Part shown: positions 1 to 5,155 of the stretch, one piece after another
How positions within the stretch are numbered: the stretch's first letter is position 1
How the letters are laid out: each line of letters begins with the position of its first letter
NCBI GenBank assembly: GCA_913052545.1
Contig: CAJXEF010000154.1
Coordinates: 1-5,155 of the forward strand
From: an uncultured Chloroflexota bacterium
Lineage (GTDB): Bacteria > Chloroflexota > Dehalococcoidia > UBA3495
DNA length: 5,155 nucleotides
Direction of reading: 5' to 3'
Translations under genes and position numbers: made by a program
The notes under the pieces: model-generated
The model's database searches: none
Told to the model about the DNA's origin: nothing
What the model saw: only the letters and a program-made list of their open reading frames with translations

Positions 1-67
1 AGACCGTGCCCTGGCCACCGCCTGCCAGGGTCTCTAAGACCTCGTACCTGCCTATACGCTGCAGCAT
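1..67 (-). CDS. Hanks-type Ser/Thr protein kinase, N-terminal fragment (continues past the left edge)
   Basis: Reading leftward from an ATG at 67 gives 22 codons, MLQRIGRYEVLETLAGGGQ then GTV, still open at position 1. This is the start of a bacterial eukaryotic-like Ser/Thr kinase: the 'IGRYEVLE.L' strand leads into the ATP-binding glycine-rich loop (A15-G-G-G-Q-G-T-V22), which corresponds to GxGxxGxV. The first Gly of the loop is Ala. The next base is t, compatible with the usual Tyr after GTV. An in-frame TAA lies four codons before the ATG and there is no other start after it, so the start is well fixed. No good Shine-Dalgarno is visible, but a perfect -10 box lies just upstream. Such kinases phosphorylate Ser/Thr on proteins and are paired with PP2C phosphatases; one lies 85 bp upstream here. 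The catalytic loop, and any transmembrane or sensor region, are outside the window. The family call is fairly sure despite the short length; the subtype is unknown. Confidence 0.85.
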   Translation of the reverse strand, partial: MLQRIGRYEVLETLAGGGQGTV

Positions 68-152
68 CTCTGCCGGGGATTATATAGGGCGGCCAACTCT
101 GTTATGAGTCTTAGAAAAACCGATTCTTCATTGGGCACTAAACAAGCGAGTG
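68..152 (-). other. Intergenic spacer between PP2C and kinase genes
   Basis: These 85 bases separate the phosphatase stop from the kinase start. Apart from the TATAAT box near the kinase there is no coding signal. No GC-rich hairpin followed by a T-run is present: the T5 stretch (minus strand, around 113-118) has no convincing stem before it. Read-through from the phosphatase gene into the kinase therefore remains possible alongside the internal promoter. Confidence 0.6.
79..84 (-). promoter_or_regulatory. Candidate -10 box (TATAAT) of the kinase gene
   Basis: The minus strand carries a perfect TATAAT ending 11 bases before the kinase ATG at 67. Transcription starting about 7-8 bases after the box would leave a leader of only about 3-5 bases, so the mRNA would be nearly leaderless. 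That fits the absence of a Shine-Dalgarno. The -35 region at 17 bp spacing (TCATAA) is a poor match to TTGACA, so promoter identity rests mainly on the -10 and its position. Confidence 0.45.
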
Positions 153-1070
153 TCAGTTAGTGTTTCGAAATAATCCTCGGAACTTACTGAGTATTGAGTC
201 AGATGACTCCATATCCACGGTATCTCTGTCACTCAGGTCTACGTATTCCTCATTTAGGCTTTTCGATCGACCGACCCTAGCAGTTATGACAGTGATGTTG
301 TCGTCGCCGCCCGCTTCCTTCGCTGCGTTAACCAAAGCCTGGCATAGATCATTATCTGAACATAAATGAGTCATGTTTTCGATTGCCGCGTCACTAATCA
401 TCGAATTCAGGCCATCAGAGCACAGGACGATTAAATCACCGTTCTTTAGTTCGTGGCTCCCTAGGTCGACCTTAACATCTGGATCAAGGCCTACGGCCCG
501 GGTAATCACATTACGGTTTGGATGCGTTCGGGCTTCTTGTGCGGTCAATATACCGGCATCTACCGATTCTTGTACCCAGCTGTGGTCGGTTGTGATTTGC
601 CGCATTCGACCTTGCCTGATCAGGTATGCCCTGCTATCACCCACGTGGGCGTAATATAGCTTGCGGCCACGAAGAGCCACCAAGGTACACGTAGTACCCA
701 TACCTCTGTTGTTATTATCTTGGCCTGCTGCAAGAACGTTTGTATTCGCTGTTTCCAGAATTCGCCCAAGAAATCCCAAAAATTCTCGGGCATCTAAGGT
801 TTGATGTTCCCCCATATTGAACCGAGATTTAATATCGGCAATCGTTATTGAACTCGCAATCTCTCCGGCAGCGTGACCGCCCATTCCATCGGCGACCGCC
901 ATCACTGTGTCCACGTTTCCTAGATTAGCTTCGTTGTGAAGAACAATGTAGGCGTCTTCGTTATGACCTCTGACCAATCCAGTATCCGTTAATCCGTTGA
1001 CGACAATGGCGTCGCCGCCTTTTTCACTAGCAGGAAACCGAATCATGAATTTCTTGAGCAATTGTTTCAT
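153..1070 (-). CDS. PP2C-family Ser/Thr protein phosphatase (Stp/PrpC/PstP type)
   Basis: This 305-residue protein is a soluble metal-dependent phosphatase expected to remove phosphate from Ser/Thr residues phosphorylated by the neighbouring kinase. The PP2C motifs are complete and in order: R34-x-x-N-E-D39-A, D61-G-M-G-G-H66, G123-M-G-T-T127, H142-V-G-D145-S-R147, D162-H-S, the flap segment ending N187-V-I-T-R-A-V-G194, C217-S-D219-G-L, and G254-G-D-D257-N. The metal-binding aspartates (D39, D61, D219, D257 and probably D145) are present, so it should be active. The domain spans roughly residues 24-266. A 40-residue acidic, Ser/Thr-rich tail follows (271-305, including DRDTVDMESS) and ends in a basic/aromatic patch. 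There is no membrane segment, unlike Mycobacterium PstP. The ATG at 1070 is used because no ATG, GTG or TTG start lies between it and the upstream in-frame stop; M9 (1046) is the alternative. Neither has a Shine-Dalgarno. It lies between the FHA and kinase genes. Confidence 0.95.
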   Translation of the reverse strand: MKQLLKKFMIRFPASEKGGDAIVVNGLTDTGLVRGHNEDAYIVLHNEANLGNVDTVMAVADGMGGHAAGEIASSITIADIKSRFNMGEHQTLDAREFLGFLGRILETANTNVLAAGQDNNNRGMGTTCTLVALRGRKLYYAHVGDSRAYLIRQGRMRQITTDHSWVQESVDAGILTAQEARTHPNRNVITRAVGLDPDVKVDLGSHELKNGDLIVLCSDGLNSMISDAAIENMTHLCSDNDLCQALVNAAKEAGGDDNITVITARVGRSKSLNEEYVDLSDRDTVDMESSDSILSKFRGLFRNTN

Positions 1071-1382
1071 ATCTATTCGAGTGGGCCGGTCAAAGGCAGA
1101 TCGAATTGGGGATTTATGGTAACCAAACGTGATGTTCTATCTGAATCAGAACCTACTCATCGTTAGTTCATATCACGTAGATCAGAGTACCAAAGGATCG
1201 GTGACCCGATATTGCGAGACTTGGTTCTAGCGCAACAATGATCATCATTCAAATGCCACTAGTCACATAAGGCAATTATTCGCTCATCGACACAGGCTCA
1301 GGTTCACACGAAATCGATTACCGAAAAACGATCTCGGTCACGAGTTTACGAGGAATCCTTTACTAAAACATGGACGGTCGGA
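1071..1382. other. 312-bp non-coding gap between FHA and PP2C genes, with short palindromes
   Basis: No ORF with a ribosome binding site is found on either strand; the longest noticed are 26 aa (minus, no Shine-Dalgarno) and 16 aa (plus). The gap holds several short inverted repeats: TCTGA-A-TCAGA (1140-1150), ATCGG-tgac-CCGAT (1197-1210), AATGAT-C-ATCATT (1237-1249) and AGGA-A-TCCT (1351-1359). None is followed by a T-run, so none looks like an intrinsic terminator. The length suggests that the PP2C gene has its own promoter here, but I could not pick a convincing -35/-10 pair. Confidence 0.6.
1237..1249. promoter_or_regulatory. 13-bp palindrome AATGAT-C-ATCATT, possible operator
   Basis: This is a perfect inverted repeat with 6-bp arms and a single central base, about 170 bp upstream of the PP2C start. 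It differs at only one base (the centre) from the core AATGATAATCATT of the E. coli Fur consensus, but the outer GAT/ATC arms of that consensus are missing. It could bind a dimeric regulator. A palindrome of this size can also arise by chance in a 5-kb window, so the call is weak. Confidence 0.2.
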
Positions 1383-2822
1383 TTATTTGCCCGGAGCCAT
1401 AACCGTAAGTTCAGTGCGTCCCACGGAAACTACGTCTCCCTGTTTAATGGAGATTCCGCCTATCCGTTGGCCGTTTAACAAAGTCCCGCTCGCGCTACCT
1501 ACATCATGCAATATCACCCTGCCATCTTGGCATCGTAAGACTGCATGCTCTCGACTCACAGTGTCGTCGTTTATTGTGATCTCGCTGCCTGACTGTCGTC
1601 CGATACTGTTCTCGCCTTGACAGAGCAGGTAGCTTTTGCCCGCATCTGCGCCAGATACCACAACCAACGCCCCTACTTTCTCCCCTGATCTATCAACCAT
1701 CGTTCGTCCGCTCATAGTGGCGTCAGCGAATTGACGAGGGTTATCTACCGATATTAGCTTCAGCTCGGTCTGTCCAATTTTGATAACGGCGTCATGATTA
1801 ACAACTGCCCCGCCAATCTCCGTCCCATTCAACTTGGTCCCGCCTGTGCTTCCCACATCATAGATAGACAAGTCACCACCGTTCACGCGAATCATTGCAT
1901 GCCGCCGGCTGATGTATTGATCATCGATCGAAAATCCATCTTGAACTTGCCTTCCTATGACATTCACGCCTTCCGATAGCTGATACGTAGACCCAGTAGC
2001 TTGACCCGATGTGATTGCTAACCAATATGAACTAGATGTGCTCTCAGAAATTATTCTAGTCGCATTTTGGTCACTCCCAGCTGATGTCGCCCCAGCTGAC
2101 GTAGGGAACCGTTCGGTGTATCCCCCTAACCTTGCGAACTGGAATTCTGTATTACCCAGCTTGATCGAAGCACCAGGCTTTAATAAATCTGATTCAATAT
2201 TGTTGCCGTCGACCTTAGTCCCCGAGTTGCTACCTAGGTCCTCGATGCGGTATGTACCATCTGATACCGTCACTCGAGCGTGATGTCGACTGATTGTGGG
2301 ATCGTCTATAACGATATCGTTATCAGGCGACCTACCGATGGTTAAAGTCTGTGAACCGACATTTACAGTATCTCCGCTCCTGGGACCTGCTGTGAAAGTC
2401 AAGGTATTCGAGGAAGAATCAAATGAACCCCCACTTTGGTTCGTAGCTCCCTGTGCACCAAAGACCGTCCCCGTGGCGTACCCAGAACTAGTGCTACCGC
2501 CAGAGAATGAATTAATCACGTTAAAAATCATATATGGCACTGAAATTACCACCGCTAATACGGTGCCGAGAAAATTCAGATAGGTTGAAACATCGTGATT
2601 ATTTAGCTGGACTGCAAGCCCTGCTTGTTCAAGCCCTAGAGGGATTGACGCCACGGCGCACGCACCCACTACGCATTTCATGATGAGTCTTTTCGTACCT
2701 ATCCTAGTAAAAAAGATCACTAGAATGGCAGACACGACGGCTAATACCATCCCGTAAATAGGAGTGGAACCAGCTGCCCAAGTGCCTAGGAAAGATCCGT
2801 CATTCACCATTAGAAAATCCAT
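1383..2822 (-). CDS. Membrane-anchored protein with three FHA domains
   Basis: This 479-residue protein reads phosphothreonine. Three hydrophobic segments at about residues 21-39, 48-66 and 82-104 precede a Ser/Gly-rich linker (105-140) and three FHA domains (about 141-229, 267-357, 384-475). The loop between helices 1 and 2 (RIGTKRLIMK) is basic and the other loops are not. The positive-inside rule therefore gives an external N-terminus and cytoplasmic FHA domains. Each domain keeps the phosphothreonine-binding core: G163-R164 / S178-R-H-H181, G290-R291 / S305-R-R-H308, and G408-R409 / S423-R-E-H426. Each also has a D-[LV]-G-S-x-x-G-T turn, where the usual Asn is Ser, Gly and Ser respectively. 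The linkers carry T255 (NATRII) and T374 (GRTMVD), possible phosphosites. The start at 2822 is preferred over an in-frame ATG at 2852 because AAGGAGG lies 6 bases before it. The likely role is a scaffold recruiting substrates of the adjacent kinase at the membrane; its specific partners are unknown. Confidence 0.93.
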   Translation of the reverse strand: MDFLMVNDGSFLGTWAAGSTPIYGMVLAVVSAILVIFFTRIGTKRLIMKCVVGACAVASIPLGLEQAGLAVQLNNHDVSTYLNFLGTVLAVVISVPYMIFNVINSFSGGSTSSGYATGTVFGAQGATNQSGGSFDSSSNTLTFTAGPRSGDTVNVGSQTLTIGRSPDNDIVIDDPTISRHHARVTVSDGTYRIEDLGSNSGTKVDGNNIESDLLKPGASIKLGNTEFQFARLGGYTERFPTSAGATSAGSDQNATRIISESTSSSYWLAITSGQATGSTYQLSEGVNVIGRQVQDGFSIDDQYISRRHAMIRVNGGDLSIYDVGSTGGTKLNGTEIGGAVVNHDAVIKIGQTELKLISVDNPRQFADATMSGRTMVDRSGEKVGALVVVSGADAGKSYLLCQGENSIGRQSGSEITINDDTVSREHAVLRCQDGRVILHDVGSASGTLLNGQRIGGISIKQGDVVSVGRTELTVMAPGK

Positions 2823-2828
2823 TATCGG

Positions 2829-2835
2829 CCTCCTT
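2829..2835 (-). promoter_or_regulatory. Shine-Dalgarno AAGGAGG deciding the FHA gene start
   Basis: The minus strand reads AAGGAGG-CCGATA-ATG, a near-perfect anti-16S match 6 bases before the ATG at 2822. It lies inside the longer reading frame that begins at 2852, whose extra ten residues (MVYHSRRRPI) are therefore probably not translated. It is the only strong Shine-Dalgarno seen before a start in the window. Confidence 0.85.
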
Positions 2836-2852
2836 CGACTGTGATAAACCAT

Positions 2853-2881
2853 TTAAGATCTTCAATAAAGATACTAAAGAT
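2853..2881. repeat. Spaced TAAAGAT direct repeats upstream of the FHA gene
   Basis: On the plus strand TAAAGAT occurs at 2866-2872 and 2875-2881, 9 bp apart, with a one-mismatch copy, TTAAGAT, at 2853-2859. The last copy overlaps an 8-bp palindrome AAGATCTT (2855-2862). The cluster lies 30-60 bp upstream of the FHA start, where an operator could sit. The copies are short and A+T-rich, so chance is a real alternative. Confidence 0.25.
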
Positions 2882-2900
2882 CGCGGTCTTGGACTTGAAA
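2871..2900 (-). promoter_or_regulatory. Weak candidate promoter for the FHA gene
   Basis: On the minus strand TTTCAA (2895-2900) is followed after 18 bases by TAGTAT (2871-2876), which matches TATAAT at four of six positions. The distance to the start codon leaves a leader of roughly 40 bases containing the strong Shine-Dalgarno. Both hexamers are poor matches, so this is only the best candidate seen in the 178-bp gap. Confidence 0.2.
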
Positions 2901-3000
2901 GTTACCTGAATAGAGGATTAACAGATGGGCACATTACCTCTCTAGGATTTATGAAACCGGCTACCATCTCGAATCAGTATACAGAATCGCAGAACAATCA

Positions 3001-5155
3001 TCAGTTAATTGTCGGAATTAGATATGTATGTGAAAAATAATAAGTGCTAACCGTTAGCCTGACATCATTTGCTTTTATATCTTCAGGCATCTGAACCGAT
3101 ACGGAAAAATTTCCATAGCTATCAGTTTTAGTGCTAGGGGGCTGCAACCACATGCTAGAGAAGTAAATCCGATATAACGTGGTGTCTGCAGGGTACCCAG
3201 AACCCGTAATCGTCACTAACCGTCCTTTTGTTGGAACTTGAGGGTCTATTGATAATCCAGTTTCAGGAACCGTGTGGCTTGTTGATGCTGAAACGCCGAG
3301 GGACGCTACTTCTGCCGTAATCGGAACTGTAGACCCAAGAGGTGCCCAATCTGGAACAATGAAAGTTTTCTTGAAACCTCCATCTTTATGCAAAACCGCA
3401 GATCCGAGCATTTTTTCACCATATTTGATGGTGACTCTATATGCTTTACCATTTGGGTCTTTTCCTACAACAAAATCTGTACCGCTGACAGTGATTTCTG
3501 AGCCTCTGGTTCCTTTTGGAGGCGAAACGGAGACCAAAGGCTTAATAATAAGGATTGACCCGTCAGCTACCATTCCAAGTTGGTCAATGGCCTTAATTTG
3601 CACCGAGTCCGTATCGCTTGGAATAGATTCTGGTTTCACCCTAATCTGAAAAAGAACTTCCCGATCTTTAGGAATTCTTATCGGATATTCCACGTATGGT
3701 GATTGCAGGCGAGTTTCTTCAAGCCAGATTCCGCTATTCGGTCCATCTTTGATCGCTTGACTATGGTTCCCACCGTGGTCTCGGAAACTCCAAGATTTGG
3801 CAAATACCGTTTGACCACGAATCGCTAGGTAGGGTGCCAGCTCTAAGATACCTGCTTGGACAGACACCCAAGAGTTGGAAACCGCCCCTGTGCCATCCGT
3901 AAACTTGACTTCGTGAGATCCTGTTGAGAGGTCAGGTACTAAGAATGTCCATGAAACCTCTCCGAATTCGTTCGTAACTAACCGTTTTCCTGAAAGGTCT
4001 TTACCAATCTTTACGTCACCCATAAGAACCATCGAAGATGCAATAGGATAACTTGAAGGCATACCTCGAATGGTTGCATTGGCATGAGTTCCAGGGAATA
4101 GTTCGGTCGGATCGACTTTAATTTCTCTAGAAGGAATTAGATGCCAAAATTTTACCGTTTCACCTAAACTTGAAGTCAAAATAATCTGGTTGGCAGACGG
4201 TATTAGTGCACTACCCGGAATAACGAAATCTAGTTGGAATGCACCATTAGGATCGACTTCTACCTTTCCTAATTCATACTCCACATAGTAGTCTTCGAAT
4301 GCTGCGAGATATTTAGCTTGTACTGAATTGATACCAATCAATGTATCCGGCCGATTTGCCTGAAAGCCACGCCCTGTCAACTTGTTTTTCTCATTAGGGT
4401 ACTTGCCTTCTGATCCTACACTAGCTCCGAGCGCAACCAATTCAACATCCGTCGAAGCCGTTGTTCCACGCCCATCTGTAACGGTCAATGTGACCGTTCC
4501 TTCATTTTCAAGAAATATAGTCGGAGGAATCACAATCTCAGCCATGAAGGACCCATCATCCGTAATCTCGATCGGATATTGAACATAAGGAGCCGTCACT
4601 GTAGTGCCAGCTAAACTGATAACACTCTTGCCGGATCCTGACACAGTACTAGGGAGAGGATTCTGTTTACCTGCGTCCAGGAATCCCGTCCCCATTAACA
4701 GGATTTGAGAGTTCGGCGCAACTCTTTTTGATGTGATCTTGATAGACGGAGCAGTCTCAGCCGTTACAACTGGCGTTGTGGTCGAAGCCACGGTAGACGT
4801 CAGAATAGGTGTGGGGGTTAAACTTGGCAGAGGTGTCGGTAAGGGAGTAGGCGTCGGCCCTGTATTAATTTGAGCATTTTCTGGAGTCATAGACATCAAG
4901 ATATTTACATCTGACGATAGCGTCATTGTCAGTATCCCATTAGTAACGGTACCGGCTACTGGCCAATTAATTCGGTGAGTATAAGCGTCAGGAAATGGAA
5001 CCATGGTCAGTACAGACCTCTTCTTGAAGCTCCCATCATATAGGGCCTTTGGGTAGACACATATCTCACCGCCGTCCACGTCCATACACGTACTGCTGCC
5101 GGGGAAGTACTCACCATTCACACTCAGAAAGTAGCCCTCCACATCAGGTCTAGTG
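3001..5155 (-). CDS. Large extracytoplasmic protein with at least six Ig-like (IPT/TIG-like) repeats, 5' end missing
   Basis: The frame is open to the right edge: codons for T-R-P-D precede the GTG at 5142. That GTG has no Shine-Dalgarno and is followed by no signal peptide, so it is probably internal and the N-terminus lies outside the window. Numbering from that GTG (713 residues), residues 1-88 resemble a divergent InlB B-repeat: a GG.I.V.P strand, DGSFKKRSVLTM, then INW and a closing T.TLSSDVNI strand. They contain the only two cysteines (C19, C28), a possible disulfide. A Thr/Pro linker follows (about 94-128), then six Ig-like units near 132-236, 237-337, 338-428, 429-533, 534-625 and 626-713. 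Units typically contain a G-x-G-F-like turn and a D-x-x-G-x-F...VP strand pair. There is no C-terminal membrane helix, LPXTG or enzyme motif. The likely role is a secreted or surface-exposed structural, adhesive or sensing protein; its ligand is unknown. Its stop lies 178 bp upstream of the FHA gene start. Confidence 0.85.
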   Translation of the reverse strand, partial: TRPDVEGYFLSVNGEYFPGSSTCMDVDGGEICVYPKALYDGSFKKRSVLTMVPFPDAYTHRINWPVAGTVTNGILTMTLSSDVNILMSMTPENAQINTGPTPTPLPTPLPSLTPTPILTSTVASTTTPVVTAETAPSIKITSKRVAPNSQILLMGTGFLDAGKQNPLPSTVSGSGKSVISLAGTTVTAPYVQYPIEITDDGSFMAEIVIPPTIFLENEGTVTLTVTDGRGTTASTDVELVALGASVGSEGKYPNEKNKLTGRGFQANRPDTLIGINSVQAKYLAAFEDYYVEYELGKVEVDPNGAFQLDFVIPGSALIPSANQIILTSSLGETVKFWHLIPSREIKVDPTELFPGTHANATIRGMPSSYPIASSMVLMGDVKIGKDLSGKRLVTNEFGEVSWTFLVPDLSTGSHEVKFTDGTGAVSNSWVSVQAGILELAPYLAIRGQTVFAKSWSFRDHGGNHSQAIKDGPNSGIWLEETRLQSPYVEYPIRIPKDREVLFQIRVKPESIPSDTDSVQIKAIDQLGMVADGSILIIKPLVSVSPPKGTRGSEITVSGTDFVVGKDPNGKAYRVTIKYGEKMLGSAVLHKDGGFKKTFIVPDWAPLGSTVPITAEVASLGVSASTSHTVPETGLSIDPQVPTKGRLVTITGSGYPADTTLYRIYFSSMWLQPPSTKTDSYGNFSVSVQMPEDIKANDVRLTVSTYYFSHTYLIPTIN
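3004..4749 (-). repeat. Tandem Ig-like domain array, six units in two length classes
   Basis: Aligning by eye gives six units that begin with a V.P..G-type strand and a glycine turn and end with a .F...VP strand and a closing beta hairpin. Units 1, 2 and 4 are longer (about 100-105 residues) and share a Y-V-x-Y strand (APYVQYPIEI, DYYVEYELGK, SPYVEYPIRI). Units 3, 5 and 6 are shorter (about 88-92 residues) and lack it. The DNA copies are strongly diverged, so this is an old protein-level repeat and not a recent nucleotide duplication. Boundaries are approximate. Confidence 0.65.
4759..4863 (-). repeat. Thr/Pro-rich linker coding segment
   Basis: This stretch encodes a low-complexity linker of about 35 residues (GPTPTPLPTPLP followed by Thr/Ser/Val-rich sequence). 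It lies between the InlB-B-like segment and the first Ig-like unit. TP-rich spacers of this kind are common in extracellular proteins, where they are extended and often glycosylated. They are frequent in Chloroflexota surface proteins, which is part of the basis for the lineage suggestion. Confidence 0.75.

Larger units (their letters stand above)
2823..3000. other. 178-bp intergenic region upstream of the FHA gene
   Basis: This gap holds the FHA Shine-Dalgarno, the TAAAGAT repeats and a weak promoter candidate. An imperfect inverted repeat (TAGAGG at 2911-2916 with CCTCTCTA at 2937-2944) has a long loop and no following T-run, so it is not a standard terminator. A 21-codon minus-strand ORF in this gap has no Shine-Dalgarno and I do not call it a gene. 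Confidence 0.5.

Noticed and set aside
9..30. GC-rich hairpin CCCTGGC-(8 nt)-GCCAGGG, looking like a terminator
   Set aside because: It lies within the kinase codons for the LAGGGQ part of the glycine-rich loop and is not followed by a T-run; Gly and Ala codons explain the G+C content.
160..369. Plus-strand ORF of 69 aa, and the other plus-strand ORFs at 373-654, 1387-1620, 1794-1979, 2011-2283, 2296-2583, 3272-3649 and 4382-4582
   Set aside because: All lie opposite minus-strand genes with clear domain content and encode no recognisable protein; they are antisense shadows.
1163..1243. Minus-strand 26-codon ORF (MMIIVALEPSLAISG...) in the 312-bp gap
   Set aside because: There is no Shine-Dalgarno, no recognisable feature beyond mild hydrophobicity, and a length expected by chance.
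1320..1338. Stem ACCGA/TCGGT with a 9-base loop downstream of the FHA gene, a possible terminator
   Set aside because: The stem is only 5 bp and on the minus strand no T-run follows it; the T-run lies within the loop.
153..2822. Type VI secretion PppA/Fha/PpkA regulatory set
   Set aside because: A PP2C-FHA-kinase trio also occurs there, but no T6SS structural gene is present and the triple-FHA membrane architecture and surface-protein neighbour do not fit.
2911..2944. Imperfect inverted repeat TAGAGG...CCTCTCTA between the surface-protein and FHA genes
   Set aside because: The stem is short with a bulge and a loop of about 20 bases, and there is no T-run, so it is not a credible intrinsic terminator or riboswitch.
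5140..5142. GTG as the true start of the Ig-like protein
   Set aside because: The frame stays open upstream to the window edge, there is no Shine-Dalgarno, no signal peptide follows, and the GTG falls at the start of a beta-repeat domain.

Overview
The window reads as a bacterial chromosome segment whose recognisable genes all lie on the minus strand. In transcription order (right to left) they are: a large extracytoplasmic protein built of Ig-like repeats, with its N-terminus beyond the right edge; a membrane-anchored protein with three FHA domains; a PP2C-family Ser/Thr protein phosphatase; and the first 22 codons of a Hanks-type Ser/Thr protein kinase, which runs off the left edge. The kinase fragment is too short to stand out as an ORF, but its start and glycine-rich loop are clear.

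Kinase, PP2C phosphatase and FHA phosphothreonine-reader together make a write/erase/read module for Ser/Thr phosphorylation. The FHA protein is predicted to have three N-terminal membrane helices. The charge distribution puts the three FHA domains in the cytoplasm, where the kinase and phosphatase catalytic domains would act. The phosphatase-then-kinase order matches the Gram-positive prpC-prkC and pstP-pknAB arrangements. The upstream neighbour has a Thr/Pro linker, at least six Ig-like (IPT/TIG-like) repeats and an InlB-B-repeat-like N-terminal segment, so it is probably a surface or secreted protein. Whether it is functionally linked to the phosphorylation module cannot be told from the sequence.

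The style of the proteins suggests Chloroflexota, possibly a Dehalococcoidia/SAR202-like lineage: the TPTP-type linker, the Ig-like repeat chain, and the LAGGGQGTV-type kinase loop. This is inference from protein style and not a demonstrated assignment.

The genes are not tightly packed. The gaps are 178 bp (surface protein to FHA gene), 312 bp (FHA gene to PP2C gene) and 85 bp (PP2C gene to kinase). The kinase has a perfect TATAAT only 11 bp before its ATG, which suggests its own promoter and an almost leaderless mRNA. The FHA gene has a strong Shine-Dalgarno that fixes its start at 2822. The PP2C gene has no visible Shine-Dalgarno. I see no convincing intrinsic terminator, RNA gene, mobile element or CRISPR array.
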